Shown here: positions 6,901 to 13,778 of the stretch, one piece after another
How positions within the stretch are numbered: the stretch's first letter is position 1
How the letters are laid out: the number at the start of each line of letters is the position of its first letter
Origin: Oscillibacter sp.
GTDB lineage: Bacteria; Bacillota; Clostridia; Oscillospirales; Oscillospiraceae
DNA length: 24,058 nucleotides
NCBI GenBank assembly: GCA_009773995.1
Contig: VSMY01000026.1
Location: forward strand, 1-24,058
Reading direction: 5' to 3'
Program-made: the position numbers and the translations under genes
The notes under the pieces: model-generated
What the model was told of the DNA's origin: nothing
What the model saw: only the letters and a program-made list of their open reading frames with translations
The model's database searches: none

Positions 6901-7296
6901 ATGGAACAGCCCAATGTATTCGACCAGTTTGACGCCGCGGGGCGGCTGTGCCTTCCGGGAGCGGAAACCGCTTTCGGAGATCTTCCCTGGAACCCGCACC
7001 CGGACTTTGAGGGGGTGGAGCTCAAGCACCTCGTCACCAGCCGGGAGACGGTTGGGCAGTTCAGCTTTCACCTGGTGCGCGTCGCCCCCGGCAAGGCCAT
7101 CGGGACCCACGTCCACCAGACGCAGCTGGAGACCCACGAGGTCGTCGCCGGGAGGGGCGTCTGTGTCAGCGGCGGGACCCGGCTTGTTTATGAGCCCGGC
7201 GTCGTCTCCATCCTGCCCAAGGGGGAGCCCCATGGGGTGGAAGCGGGCCCGGAGGGCCTCCGCCTGTTCGCAAAATTTATCCCGGCCCTGGTTTAG
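6901..7296 (+). CDS. Single-domain cupin protein
   Basis: This 131-residue protein starts at ATG 6901, 9 nt after AGAAAGGAG. Both cupin motifs are intact. Motif 1 (GKAIGTHVHQTQLETHEVVAGRG, split here as 64-72 and 73-86) places metal ligands at His70, His72 and Glu77. Motif 2 (GVVSILPKGEPHG) supplies His111. All four ligands are present, so a mononuclear metal site is expected. Such small cupins include isomerases, dioxygenases and sugar- or auxin-type sensors, so the activity cannot be named. The gene is convergent with an AraC-family gene, and the two coding regions share 4 nt at their 3' ends (7293-7296). An 8-bp palindrome TTGTACAA lies upstream at 6834-6841. A TAAACT (6863-6868) could be a -10 box but has no good -35. 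Confidence 0.85.
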   Translation: MEQPNVFDQFDAAGRLCLPGAETAFGDLPWNPHPDFEGVELKHLVTSRETVGQFSFHLVRVAPGKAIGTHVHQTQLETHEVVAGRGVCVSGGTRLVYEPGVVSILPKGEPHGVEAGPEGLRLFAKFIPALV

Positions 7297-8033
7297 AGCC
7301 CCATCCCGGCCGGAGTCCCAAGGGTTCGGAAGCACCGCTTGTAGTCCGCCGGGGTCAGCCCCACGAGCCGCTTGAACTGCCGGTCAAAATGACTCTGATC
7401 ACAAAAACCCGCCGCCGCCGCGGCCTCCGCCACGGTGGCCGGTCCCCCCAGCAGCCGCTGGCCCTTCCGGACCCGGTTCTGAAGCTGGAACTGGTGGGGC
7501 GTCAGTCCAACCTCCCGCCGGAACGCGCGGACCAGATGGTACTTACTCATAAAAGCCCGCGCCGCCATGTCCTCCAGGCTGCACGGCAGCTCCGGCTCCG
7601 TTTCCAGCTGGGTCCGGAGCTCCGCCAACGGCCCCCGATCCGGTTTTTCCGCCCTCCGCTCCGCCAGAGCGGACAGGCCCTCCAGCAGCTCCCGCTCTGC
7701 CTCCGGCCGCCCAAGGGCCCGCCGCAGAAGCGCGGCGGCCTCCCGCGCCGCTTGAAACCTTTCGGAAGCCGCCGGCTCCTTGGAGACGCACAGGCTGACC
7801 AGCGTGTAAGGGGCCCTGGCGTTCAGGCTGTGGGGCATGTAGGGCGGAAGGGCAAACAGGCCGTTTTCCCGGTAAATCTTCCCGCCACGGTCCGTCACCA
7901 GCTCCACCGCCCCTTCCAGGACGAGGCCCAGGGTCAGCGTCGAAACGTGATTGTGCCGGGGATACGACAGGGCGGACCCTTGGCAGACAATCACTTCCGC
8001 CCGGTCTCCCCGAAAATATCCTACCTTTGCCAC
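7293..8033 (-). CDS. AraC family transcriptional regulator with cupin-type sensor domain
   Basis: The protein is about 246 residues from the GTG at 8033, which has GGGGGAG about 8 nt upstream. The longer ATG start at 8081 falls in the middle of a perfect 30-bp palindrome and is less likely. The N-terminal part is an AraC-type cupin (PRHNHVSTLTLGLVLEGAVELV, then ENGLFALPPYMPHSLNA), which usually binds a small effector. The C-terminal 100 residues hold two helix-turn-helix units: MSKYHLVRAFRREVGLTPHQF and the signature VAEAAAAAGFCDQSHFDRQFK followed by GLTPADYK. It regulates transcription in the cytoplasm; target and ligand are unknown. It lies downstream of ftsH on the same strand and is convergent with the cupin gene, which is a possible but unproven target. 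Confidence 0.9.
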   Translation of the reverse strand: MAKVGYFRGDRAEVIVCQGSALSYPRHNHVSTLTLGLVLEGAVELVTDRGGKIYRENGLFALPPYMPHSLNARAPYTLVSLCVSKEPAASERFQAAREAAALLRRALGRPEAERELLEGLSALAERRAEKPDRGPLAELRTQLETEPELPCSLEDMAARAFMSKYHLVRAFRREVGLTPHQFQLQNRVRKGQRLLGGPATVAEAAAAAGFCDQSHFDRQFKRLVGLTPADYKRCFRTLGTPAGMGL

Positions 8034-8065
8034 GGCGGAAGCTCCCCCATTCTCATCAGATATCC

Positions 8066-8095
8066 AATCAGCCGGGAGCATGCTCCCGGCTGATT
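8066..8095. repeat. Perfect 30-bp palindrome between ftsH and the AraC gene
   Basis: The 15-bp arms 8066-8080 and 8081-8095 are exact reverse complements with no spacer; the core is GGGAGCATGCTCCC. On the plus strand it runs into TTTTCGTTT, which suits a terminator for leftward-facing plus-strand transcripts. On the minus strand, the direction of ftsH and the AraC gene, no T-run follows. It may terminate ftsH imperfectly, act as a bidirectional element, or be an operator. Confidence 0.75.
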
Positions 8096-8100
8096 TTCGT

Positions 8101-9972
8101 TTATTCCGGCTGTTCCCGCTTCTCCGCCCCAGGCGCGCTCCCGGAGTAGACCTCCAGGAACGCCTCCCGCTCCATGGTCTCGTGCTCCAGGAGGTAGGCG
8201 GCCACGGCGTCCAGAATGGCCCGCTTCTCCGTCAGGATGTCCTCGCAGCGCCGCCCGGCCTCGTCCACCACACGGCGGACCTCCTCGTCGATCTGGGCGG
8301 CCACGGCCTCGGAGTAGCTCCGGCCCTGGCTCATGGTCCGTCCGATGAAGACCTCGTCGTGTCCCCCCTCGAAGGCCACGGAGCCGATGGTCTCGCTCAT
8401 GCCGTACACCGCCACCATCTTCCGGGCGATATCCGTGGCCCGCTGGATGTCGCTGCCCGCCCCGGTGGAGATGTCCCCCAGGCAGAGCTTCTCCGCCACC
8501 CGGCCCCCCAGCAGGGCCACAATGCGGTCCTCTAAATAGCGCTTGGAGAGGAAGGTCCGGTCCTCCTCCGGCAGGGCGATGGTCATGCCTCCCGCCTGGC
8601 CCCGGGGGACGATGGTGATCTGGTTCACCGGGTCGTGCTCCGGCAGGGTCTCCATCACCACGGCGTGGCCCGCCTCGTGCCAGGCGGTCAGTTCCCGCTC
8701 GTGGGGAGTGATGACCCGGCTCCGCTTTTCCGGCCCGGCGATGACCTTGATTTCCGCCTCTTTGAAGTCCTCCATGGTGATATAGTCCCGGTCCCGCCGG
8801 GCGGCCAGCAGGGCCCCCTCGTTCACCAGGTTCTCCAAATCCGCCCCGGTGAACCCGGCGGTGCCCTGGGCCAGGGTGCGGAGGTCCACATCCTCGGACA
8901 GGGGCTTGCCCTTCACGTGGATTTTCAAAATGTCCTCCCGGCCCTTGATGTCGGGAAGGCCCACGTAAATCTGCCGGTCGAACCGTCCGGGCCGCAGCAG
9001 GGCCGGGTCCAGCACGTCCGAGCGGTTTGTGGCCGCCAGGACCACCACGCCTTCGTTGGCGGCGAAGCCGTCCATCTCAACCAAAAGCTGGTTTAAGGTC
9101 TGTTCCCGCTCGTCGTGGCCGCCGCCCACGCCGGTGCCCCGCTGGCGGCCCACGGCGTCGATCTCGTCGATGAAGACGATGGCGGGGGAGGTCTTCTTGG
9201 CCTGGTCAAAGAGGTCCCGGACACGGGACGCGCCCACGCCCACGTACAGCTCCACGAAGTCGGAGCCGGAGATGGACAAAAAGCCCACCCCGGCCTCTCC
9301 GGCCACGGCCTTGGCAAGCAAAGTTTTGCCGGTGCCCGGAGGGCCCACCAGCAGCACGCCCTTAGGAATGCGGGCCCCCAGGGAGATGAACCGACGGGGG
9401 TCCCGGAGAAACTCCACAATCTCCTGGAGCTCCTCCTTCTCCTCGTCTGCCCCGGCCACATCTTCAAAGCGGACCTTCTTATCCTTCTCCGAGAGGGACC
9501 GGGTCCGGGCGGAGCCGAAGCGGGCCATGCGGTCCGCTCCCATGCCGCCCCCCTGGCCCCGGAGGATAAACAGGTAGCCAAAGCCGCCGATCAGCGCCGC
9601 CGTCAGGAGGAAGGGCAGGAGGATCTCCAGCCAGTTGGTGGAGTGGTCCTGCTGATAGTCGTAAGAGGTGATGATCCCCTTGGCGGCCTGTTCCTCCACC
9701 AGCTCGCTGAGGCTGTCGTAGAACAGGTCGAAGTCGTAGAGCTCATAGCGCAGGGTGTTCCGGCCCTCCGGCTCTCCCCGCAGCTGTATCAGCAGGGTGT
9801 TGTCCCGGATGACGAAAGACTCCACTTTCTCCTGGCGGAAGAGCTGTTCCACCTGGGAGAACTCCATCCGGTCTCCCTGGCTGTTCAGCTGCCAGACCCA
9901 GCTTAAGCACAGCAGGATCACCAGCCCCAGCATCAGGAAGCTGAGGCTGGAATTGCGGTTTTGCTTGGACAC
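8101..9972 (-). CDS. ftsH: ATP-dependent zinc metalloprotease FtsH
   Basis: This 623-residue protein has normal family length. It has two membrane helices (about 10-29 and 116-137) flanking an extracytoplasmic domain. The AAA+ module follows with Walker A GPPGTGKT (210-217), Walker B VFIDEID (266-272), the pore-type FVELYVGVGAS segment and the second region of homology (ATNRSDVLDPALLRPGRFDRQ, positions 314-334 in part). The zinc protease motif HEAGH is at 432-436, with a downstream ISTGAGSD acidic ligand region. It forms a membrane hexamer that degrades misfolded membrane proteins and short-lived regulators. The start is GTG at 9972, 9 nt after AAAGGAGG; a nearer ATG is out of frame. It is the last gene of the gdpP-to-ftsH array, 41 nt after hpt. 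Confidence 0.97.
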   Translation of the reverse strand: MSKQNRNSSLSFLMLGLVILLCLSWVWQLNSQGDRMEFSQVEQLFRQEKVESFVIRDNTLLIQLRGEPEGRNTLRYELYDFDLFYDSLSELVEEQAAKGIITSYDYQQDHSTNWLEILLPFLLTAALIGGFGYLFILRGQGGGMGADRMARFGSARTRSLSEKDKKVRFEDVAGADEEKEELQEIVEFLRDPRRFISLGARIPKGVLLVGPPGTGKTLLAKAVAGEAGVGFLSISGSDFVELYVGVGASRVRDLFDQAKKTSPAIVFIDEIDAVGRQRGTGVGGGHDEREQTLNQLLVEMDGFAANEGVVVLAATNRSDVLDPALLRPGRFDRQIYVGLPDIKGREDILKIHVKGKPLSEDVDLRTLAQGTAGFTGADLENLVNEGALLAARRDRDYITMEDFKEAEIKVIAGPEKRSRVITPHERELTAWHEAGHAVVMETLPEHDPVNQITIVPRGQAGGMTIALPEEDRTFLSKRYLEDRIVALLGGRVAEKLCLGDISTGAGSDIQRATDIARKMVAVYGMSETIGSVAFEGGHDEVFIGRTMSQGRSYSEAVAAQIDEEVRRVVDEAGRRCEDILTEKRAILDAVAAYLLEHETMEREAFLEVYSGSAPGAEKREQPE

Positions 9973-10013
9973 GACGGCATTCCTCCTTTAGGCTGTCCCA
10001 CGACAGCGGGGCG

Positions 10014-10571
10014 TTACTTCCCGGCGTAGACCTCGGGCTTCAGCACGCCGATGTAGGGGATGTTCCGGTACATCTGGGCGTAGTCCAGGCCATAGCCCAC
10101 CACGAACTCGTCGGGCACCGTGAAGCCGGAGAGGTCGGCGGTAATGGCCTTTTCCCGCCGGGCGGGCTTGTCCAGCAGGGTGACGATGGTGATGGACGCC
10201 GCCCCCTTGGTCAGGAAGTACTGCTTCAAGAAAGCCAAGGTATTGCCGGAATCCAGAATGTCCTCCACGATGATCAGGTGCCGCCCGGTGATGTCCTGCC
10301 GGAGGTCGTGGTCGATCTGCACCCGGCCGGAGGAGGCTGTGGAATTTCCGTAGGAGCTGACGGCGATAAACTCCACGTCGCTTTTCAGCTGGCAGGCGCG
10401 GACCAGGTCCGTCATAAAGACGAAGCTGCCCTTCAAAACCCCCAGGAACAGCGGCTTTTTCCCCTGGAAGCGTTCATACAGCTCCTCGCCCAGCTCCGCC
10501 ACCCGGCTTTTCAGCTCCTCCTCGGTCACCAGCACCTTCAGAATATCTTGCTCCATTTCACTGCGCATCAT
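10014..10571 (-). CDS. hpt: Hypoxanthine phosphoribosyltransferase
   Basis: The protein has 185 residues from the ATG at 10571 (the first of two adjacent ATGs), which has GGAGGA 5 nt upstream. A longer frame from 10607 would overlap tilS further and lacks a ribosome binding site. The type I PRTase PRPP-binding loop VEDILDSGNTL (102-112) is clear, with the LKGS pyrophosphate-binding loop at 47-50 and the C-terminal VGYGLDYAQMYRNIPYIGVL purine-binding region. It converts hypoxanthine or guanine plus PRPP to IMP or GMP in purine salvage. It overlaps the 3' end of tilS by 14 nt, which implies translational coupling. The tilS-hpt-ftsH order matches Bacillus subtilis. Confidence 0.95.
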   Translation of the reverse strand: MMRSEMEQDILKVLVTEEELKSRVAELGEELYERFQGKKPLFLGVLKGSFVFMTDLVRACQLKSDVEFIAVSSYGNSTASSGRVQIDHDLRQDITGRHLIIVEDILDSGNTLAFLKQYFLTKGAASITIVTLLDKPARREKAITADLSGFTVPDEFVVGYGLDYAQMYRNIPYIGVLKPEVYAGK

Positions 10572-11952
10572 GTCCGTCCTCCTCAATCTGTTTTTCTGTT
10601 TTCTCAATTTTGATAAACCGGCAGGGCCCTCCGCCCGACGGTGCGAAGGCGATATCCACGCCCAGCCGCCACACGGCGGCCAATTGGCCCCCCGCGTAAA
10701 TCGCGGGCAGGCGGTCCCGCTCCTCCAGGGAGATGTGTTTGTCCAGGCACAGCCGCTTCACGCTCCGGCTCCCCCGGCTCCCCGGCAGGGTCAGGCGTTC
10801 CCCCGGCACGCAGGGGCTTGCGGTAACCGTCGGGCTCTGTCCCGGCCGTCCCCGCCAGAAAAAGGCGATTCCGTCTCCCTCTCCCGGCCCGTCCAGCAGG
10901 GTCAGGGTGTAGTCCCCCCACCGGAGGGGCCGTCCCGGGACCAGCTGGACCTCCGTCAGGGCCTGGGGCCGGGTCTCCAGGATCAGCCACCGGCGGCAAT
11001 AGCGGGCGGTGACGTTATGGGGCAGACTCAGCCGCCCCTCTTTTCCCCAGGCCGTGCGGCGGGCCAGGTCCATAATGGCGTCCAGATGGACCGCCCCCAC
11101 GTCCCTCCGCCCCACGCCCAGCAGGTCGAACAGCCGCAGCAGCATCCGGGGCCGGACCGCCGCCGGGGCCTCCGCCAGCGCGTCCATGGACAGGGTGACC
11201 CGGTCCTTTTGAACCTCCACATGGGCCATGCGGGCGGCGGCGTCTTCCTCCAGGGAGCGGTCCACTCCCCGGAGCCGGCCGGCCGTTTGGCCGATGTGCT
11301 CCGCCGCACGGGGATTCAGCTTCTTTAAAAGGGGCATGACCTGAAGTCGCAGGAGGTTCCGGGCGGCGGCCTCCGGGTCCGCGTTGGTCTCGTCCTCGAT
11401 GTGGGGAATGCTCCATTGAACGGCGTAAGACTCCAGCTCCGTCCGGGTCACGCCCAGCAGGGGGCGGCAGAGCCCGTCCCGCTCCCAGTCCATGCCCGTC
11501 AGGCCCGTGAGCCCCGTCCCGCGAATCAGGTTCAGCAGGATGGTTTCCGCGTTGTCGTCGGCGTGGTGGGCGGTGTAAAGGCGTTCACACTCCCGCTCCG
11601 CCGCCGCGCGGCGCAGGAAGGCGTAGCGCAGATTCCGGGCGTCCTCCTCCAGGGAGAGCCCCTCCCGCTTGGCGTGCTCTCGGACGTCCCCCCGGCCTGT
11701 CACCAGGGGGATGCCCCAGGCTTGGCAGGTCTCCCGGACGAAGTCCTCGTCCCGGTCCGCCGCTTCGCCCCGGAGGCAGTGGTTGAAGTGGGCGGCGGTC
11801 AATTGCGCGTCTTTCTCCCGGCGCCACACGTTCAGCATGTGCAGGAGGCACATGGAGTCCAGCCCCCCGGAGACGGCGCAGAGGACCCGTTCCCCCCGCC
11901 GGGGCAGGACCGCATAGGGGGCCCGCTCCAGCAGTTCAGTCCTCGTCGTCAT
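10558..11952 (-). CDS. tilS: tRNA(Ile)-lysidine synthase TilS
   Basis: This 464-residue protein has the N-type ATP pyrophosphatase P-loop SGGLDS (28-33), then HFNHCLRGEAADRDEDFV, the AHHADDNAETILLNLIRGTGL adenylation segment (read in two parts) and the DETNADPEAAARNLLR region typical of TilS. The C-terminal extension to residue 464 fits the tRNA-recognition domains of long TilS. It ligates lysine to C34 of the AUA-decoding tRNA-Ile to make lysidine, an essential step. The start ATG 11952 lies within the last 17 nt of dnaB; its ribosome binding site is weak, and coupling to dnaB translation is likely. The 3' end overlaps hpt. Confidence 0.95.
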   Translation of the reverse strand: MTTRTELLERAPYAVLPRRGERVLCAVSGGLDSMCLLHMLNVWRREKDAQLTAAHFNHCLRGEAADRDEDFVRETCQAWGIPLVTGRGDVREHAKREGLSLEEDARNLRYAFLRRAAAERECERLYTAHHADDNAETILLNLIRGTGLTGLTGMDWERDGLCRPLLGVTRTELESYAVQWSIPHIEDETNADPEAAARNLLRLQVMPLLKKLNPRAAEHIGQTAGRLRGVDRSLEEDAAARMAHVEVQKDRVTLSMDALAEAPAAVRPRMLLRLFDLLGVGRRDVGAVHLDAIMDLARRTAWGKEGRLSLPHNVTARYCRRWLILETRPQALTEVQLVPGRPLRWGDYTLTLLDGPGEGDGIAFFWRGRPGQSPTVTASPCVPGERLTLPGSRGSRSVKRLCLDKHISLEERDRLPAIYAGGQLAAVWRLGVDIAFAPSGGGPCRFIKIEKTEKQIEEDGHDAQ

Positions 11953-13282
11953 AGCGCTTGTCCAGCGTGGAGAACTGGGTGTACTCCGGCATCCAGCGAA
12001 GCTCCACCTTGCCGGTCTCCCCGTGGCGGTTTTTCGCTACGATGCACTCGGCGATGTTGTGCTTTTCCGAGTCCTCGTTATAGTAATCGTCCCGGTAAAG
12101 GAACATGACGATGTCCGCGTCCTGCTCGATGGCGCCGGATTCCCGGAGGTCCGAAAGCATGGGCCGTTTGTCGTCCCGCTTCTCGTTGGCGCGGCTGAGC
12201 TGGCTTAAACAGATGACCGGGACATTCAGCTCCTTGGCCATGATTTTCAGCATCCGGGACATGTCGGACACCACCTGCTGGCGGTTCTCGCCGCCCCGGC
12301 CGCTCCCCCCGGCGGAGGTCATCAGCTGGAGGTAGTCCACCACCACCAGGGCCAGGCCGTCCAGGCGGCGGCACTTGGCGTTCATGTCCGCCACGGACAG
12401 CAGGGGGTTGTCGTCGATGCGGACGTCCAGCCGGTTCAGCACCGTGGCGGCCCCGGCAATTTTCTCCCAGTCCGTCTCCCGGAGGAGGCCGGTGCGCAGG
12501 CGGTTGTTCTCCACCAGGGCCTCGGAGGAGAGAAGCCGCATGGCCAGCTGCTCCCGGGACATCTCCAGGGAGAACACCGCCACGGTCTTCCCCCCCTTGG
12601 CCACGTTCAGCGCCACGTTCAGCGCCAGGGAGGTCTTGCCCATGCCGGGCCGGGCCGCCAGGAGGATCAGGTCCGACTTGTTCAGCCCGGTGATCTTCTG
12701 GTCGATGGCCGACAAGCCCGTGGAGAGGCCGGGGAGGTGGTTCTCGTGCTCGCTCATCTCGCTGAGGCGGTCCAGCACGTCGGGGAGGACCTGCCGCAGG
12801 GGAACCATCTCCTGGGCGCTCTGGCCCCGGCGGATGGCGTAGATCTTCTGCTCCGAGGCCTCCAGAATCTCCGCCGCCTCGCCCATGCCCTCCTGGACCA
12901 GGGCGGTGATTTCCCCCGCCGCCTGGGCGACGGAGCGGAGCAGGGCCTTGTCCCGGACGATGGCGGCGTACTCCAGCACGTTGGCGCTGGTGGGGGTGAT
13001 CTCCATCAGCTGGGCCAGGTAGGACCGGGTGTTGTCGTCGGTCAGTCCGGCCTTCTGCATCTCCCCGAAGACGGTGATGCCGTCGATGGGCCGGGCGTAG
13101 GAGAACATGGTGTAAATGGTCTCAAAAATCTCCCGGTTCTGCCGGAGGTAGAAGTCCCCGGGCCGGAGCCGGTCCATCACGTACTTCACGCAGTCCGGGT
13201 CGATGAGCATGGACCCCAGGACCGCCTGCTCTCCCTCCAGGCTGTGGGGCATTTGGCGCAGGAGCAGGTCTTCGTTTGCCAT
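11936..13282 (-). CDS. dnaB: Replicative DNA helicase DnaB (DnaC in Bacillus nomenclature)
   Basis: This 448-residue protein has an N-terminal DnaB domain beginning PHSLEGEQAVLGSMLID (12-28) that binds primase and the loader. It is followed by a linker and the RecA-like helicase domain with Walker A ARPGMGKT (210-217), FSLEMS, Walker B LVVVDYLQLM and the DLRESGAIEQDADIVMFLYR block (in part). It is the hexameric 5'-3' helicase of the replication fork. The start ATG 13282 follows GGGAGGCGG. It lies 34 nt downstream of rplI, and its end overlaps the tilS start by 17 nt. The gdpP-rplI-dnaB order is a conserved Firmicutes arrangement. No intein or insertion is visible in the P-loop or elsewhere. 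Confidence 0.97.
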   Translation of the reverse strand: MANEDLLLRQMPHSLEGEQAVLGSMLIDPDCVKYVMDRLRPGDFYLRQNREIFETIYTMFSYARPIDGITVFGEMQKAGLTDDNTRSYLAQLMEITPTSANVLEYAAIVRDKALLRSVAQAAGEITALVQEGMGEAAEILEASEQKIYAIRRGQSAQEMVPLRQVLPDVLDRLSEMSEHENHLPGLSTGLSAIDQKITGLNKSDLILLAARPGMGKTSLALNVALNVAKGGKTVAVFSLEMSREQLAMRLLSSEALVENNRLRTGLLRETDWEKIAGAATVLNRLDVRIDDNPLLSVADMNAKCRRLDGLALVVVDYLQLMTSAGGSGRGGENRQQVVSDMSRMLKIMAKELNVPVICLSQLSRANEKRDDKRPMLSDLRESGAIEQDADIVMFLYRDDYYNEDSEKHNIAECIVAKNRHGETGKVELRWMPEYTQFSTLDKRYDDED

Positions 13283-13316
13283 GGCGAACCGCCTCCCTTC
13301 TCAAAGCCGACTGGCC

Positions 13317-13766
13317 TTATTTTTCCTCAAATACGGATACGTAGACGGTGGCGACCACCTCAAAGCCCAGCCGGGCCTTGACCTCATAGCTGCCGAAGGC
13401 CTTGATGGGCTCTTCCAGCGCCAGCTTCTGTTTGGGGATGTCGATGCCGAACTGCTTCTGGAGCCCTTCGGAGATTTCTTTCGTGGTGACGGCGCCGAAG
13501 AGCTTGCCCCCCGCTCCCGCCCGGGCGGTGAGCTTCACCATGCACTCCTTGAGCTTTTCGGCGGTCTCCTCCGCCAGGGCCTTCTGGCGGGCCTCCTCGG
13601 CCTTTTTGGCTTTTTCCTTCAGGTTCATGGTGTTGATGGCATCCGCCGTGGCGGGCACGGCCATCTTCCGGGGCAGGAGGAAGTTCCGGGCGTAGCCCTC
13701 GGAGACCTCCACCATCTGGCCCTTCTTGCCCTGGCCCTTCACGTCCTGCTGTAAAATTACTTTCAT
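13317..13766 (-). CDS. rplI: 50S ribosomal protein L9
   Basis: At 149 residues it has exactly the family length. The N-terminal 23S rRNA-binding domain has MKVILQQDVKGQGKKGQMV, then VSEGYARNFLLPRKMA, the L9 signature. A long central helix (about 42-75, rich in Lys, Glu and Ala) connects to the C-terminal domain with LFGAVTTKEI. L9 binds domain V of 23S rRNA near the L1 stalk and helps maintain reading frame. The ATG at 13766 follows AAGGAGAAGG. It lies 12 nt after the gdpP stop, so it is co-transcribed with gdpP and dnaB. Confidence 0.97.
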   Translation of the reverse strand: MKVILQQDVKGQGKKGQMVEVSEGYARNFLLPRKMAVPATADAINTMNLKEKAKKAEEARQKALAEETAEKLKECMVKLTARAGAGGKLFGAVTTKEISEGLQKQFGIDIPKQKLALEEPIKAFGSYEVKARLGFEVVATVYVSVFEEK

Positions 13767-13778
13767 TGGTCCTTCTCC

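Noticed and set aside
8034..8081. ATG 8081 as the start of the AraC-family protein
   Set aside because: It sits at the centre of a 30-bp palindrome without a ribosome binding site; GTG 8033 has GGGGGAG at proper spacing and matches the family's N-terminal length.
9992..10007. Hairpin GCTGTC/GACAGC between hpt and ftsH as a terminator
   Set aside because: The stem is only 6 bp, no T-run follows, and the ftsH ribosome binding site begins right after it.
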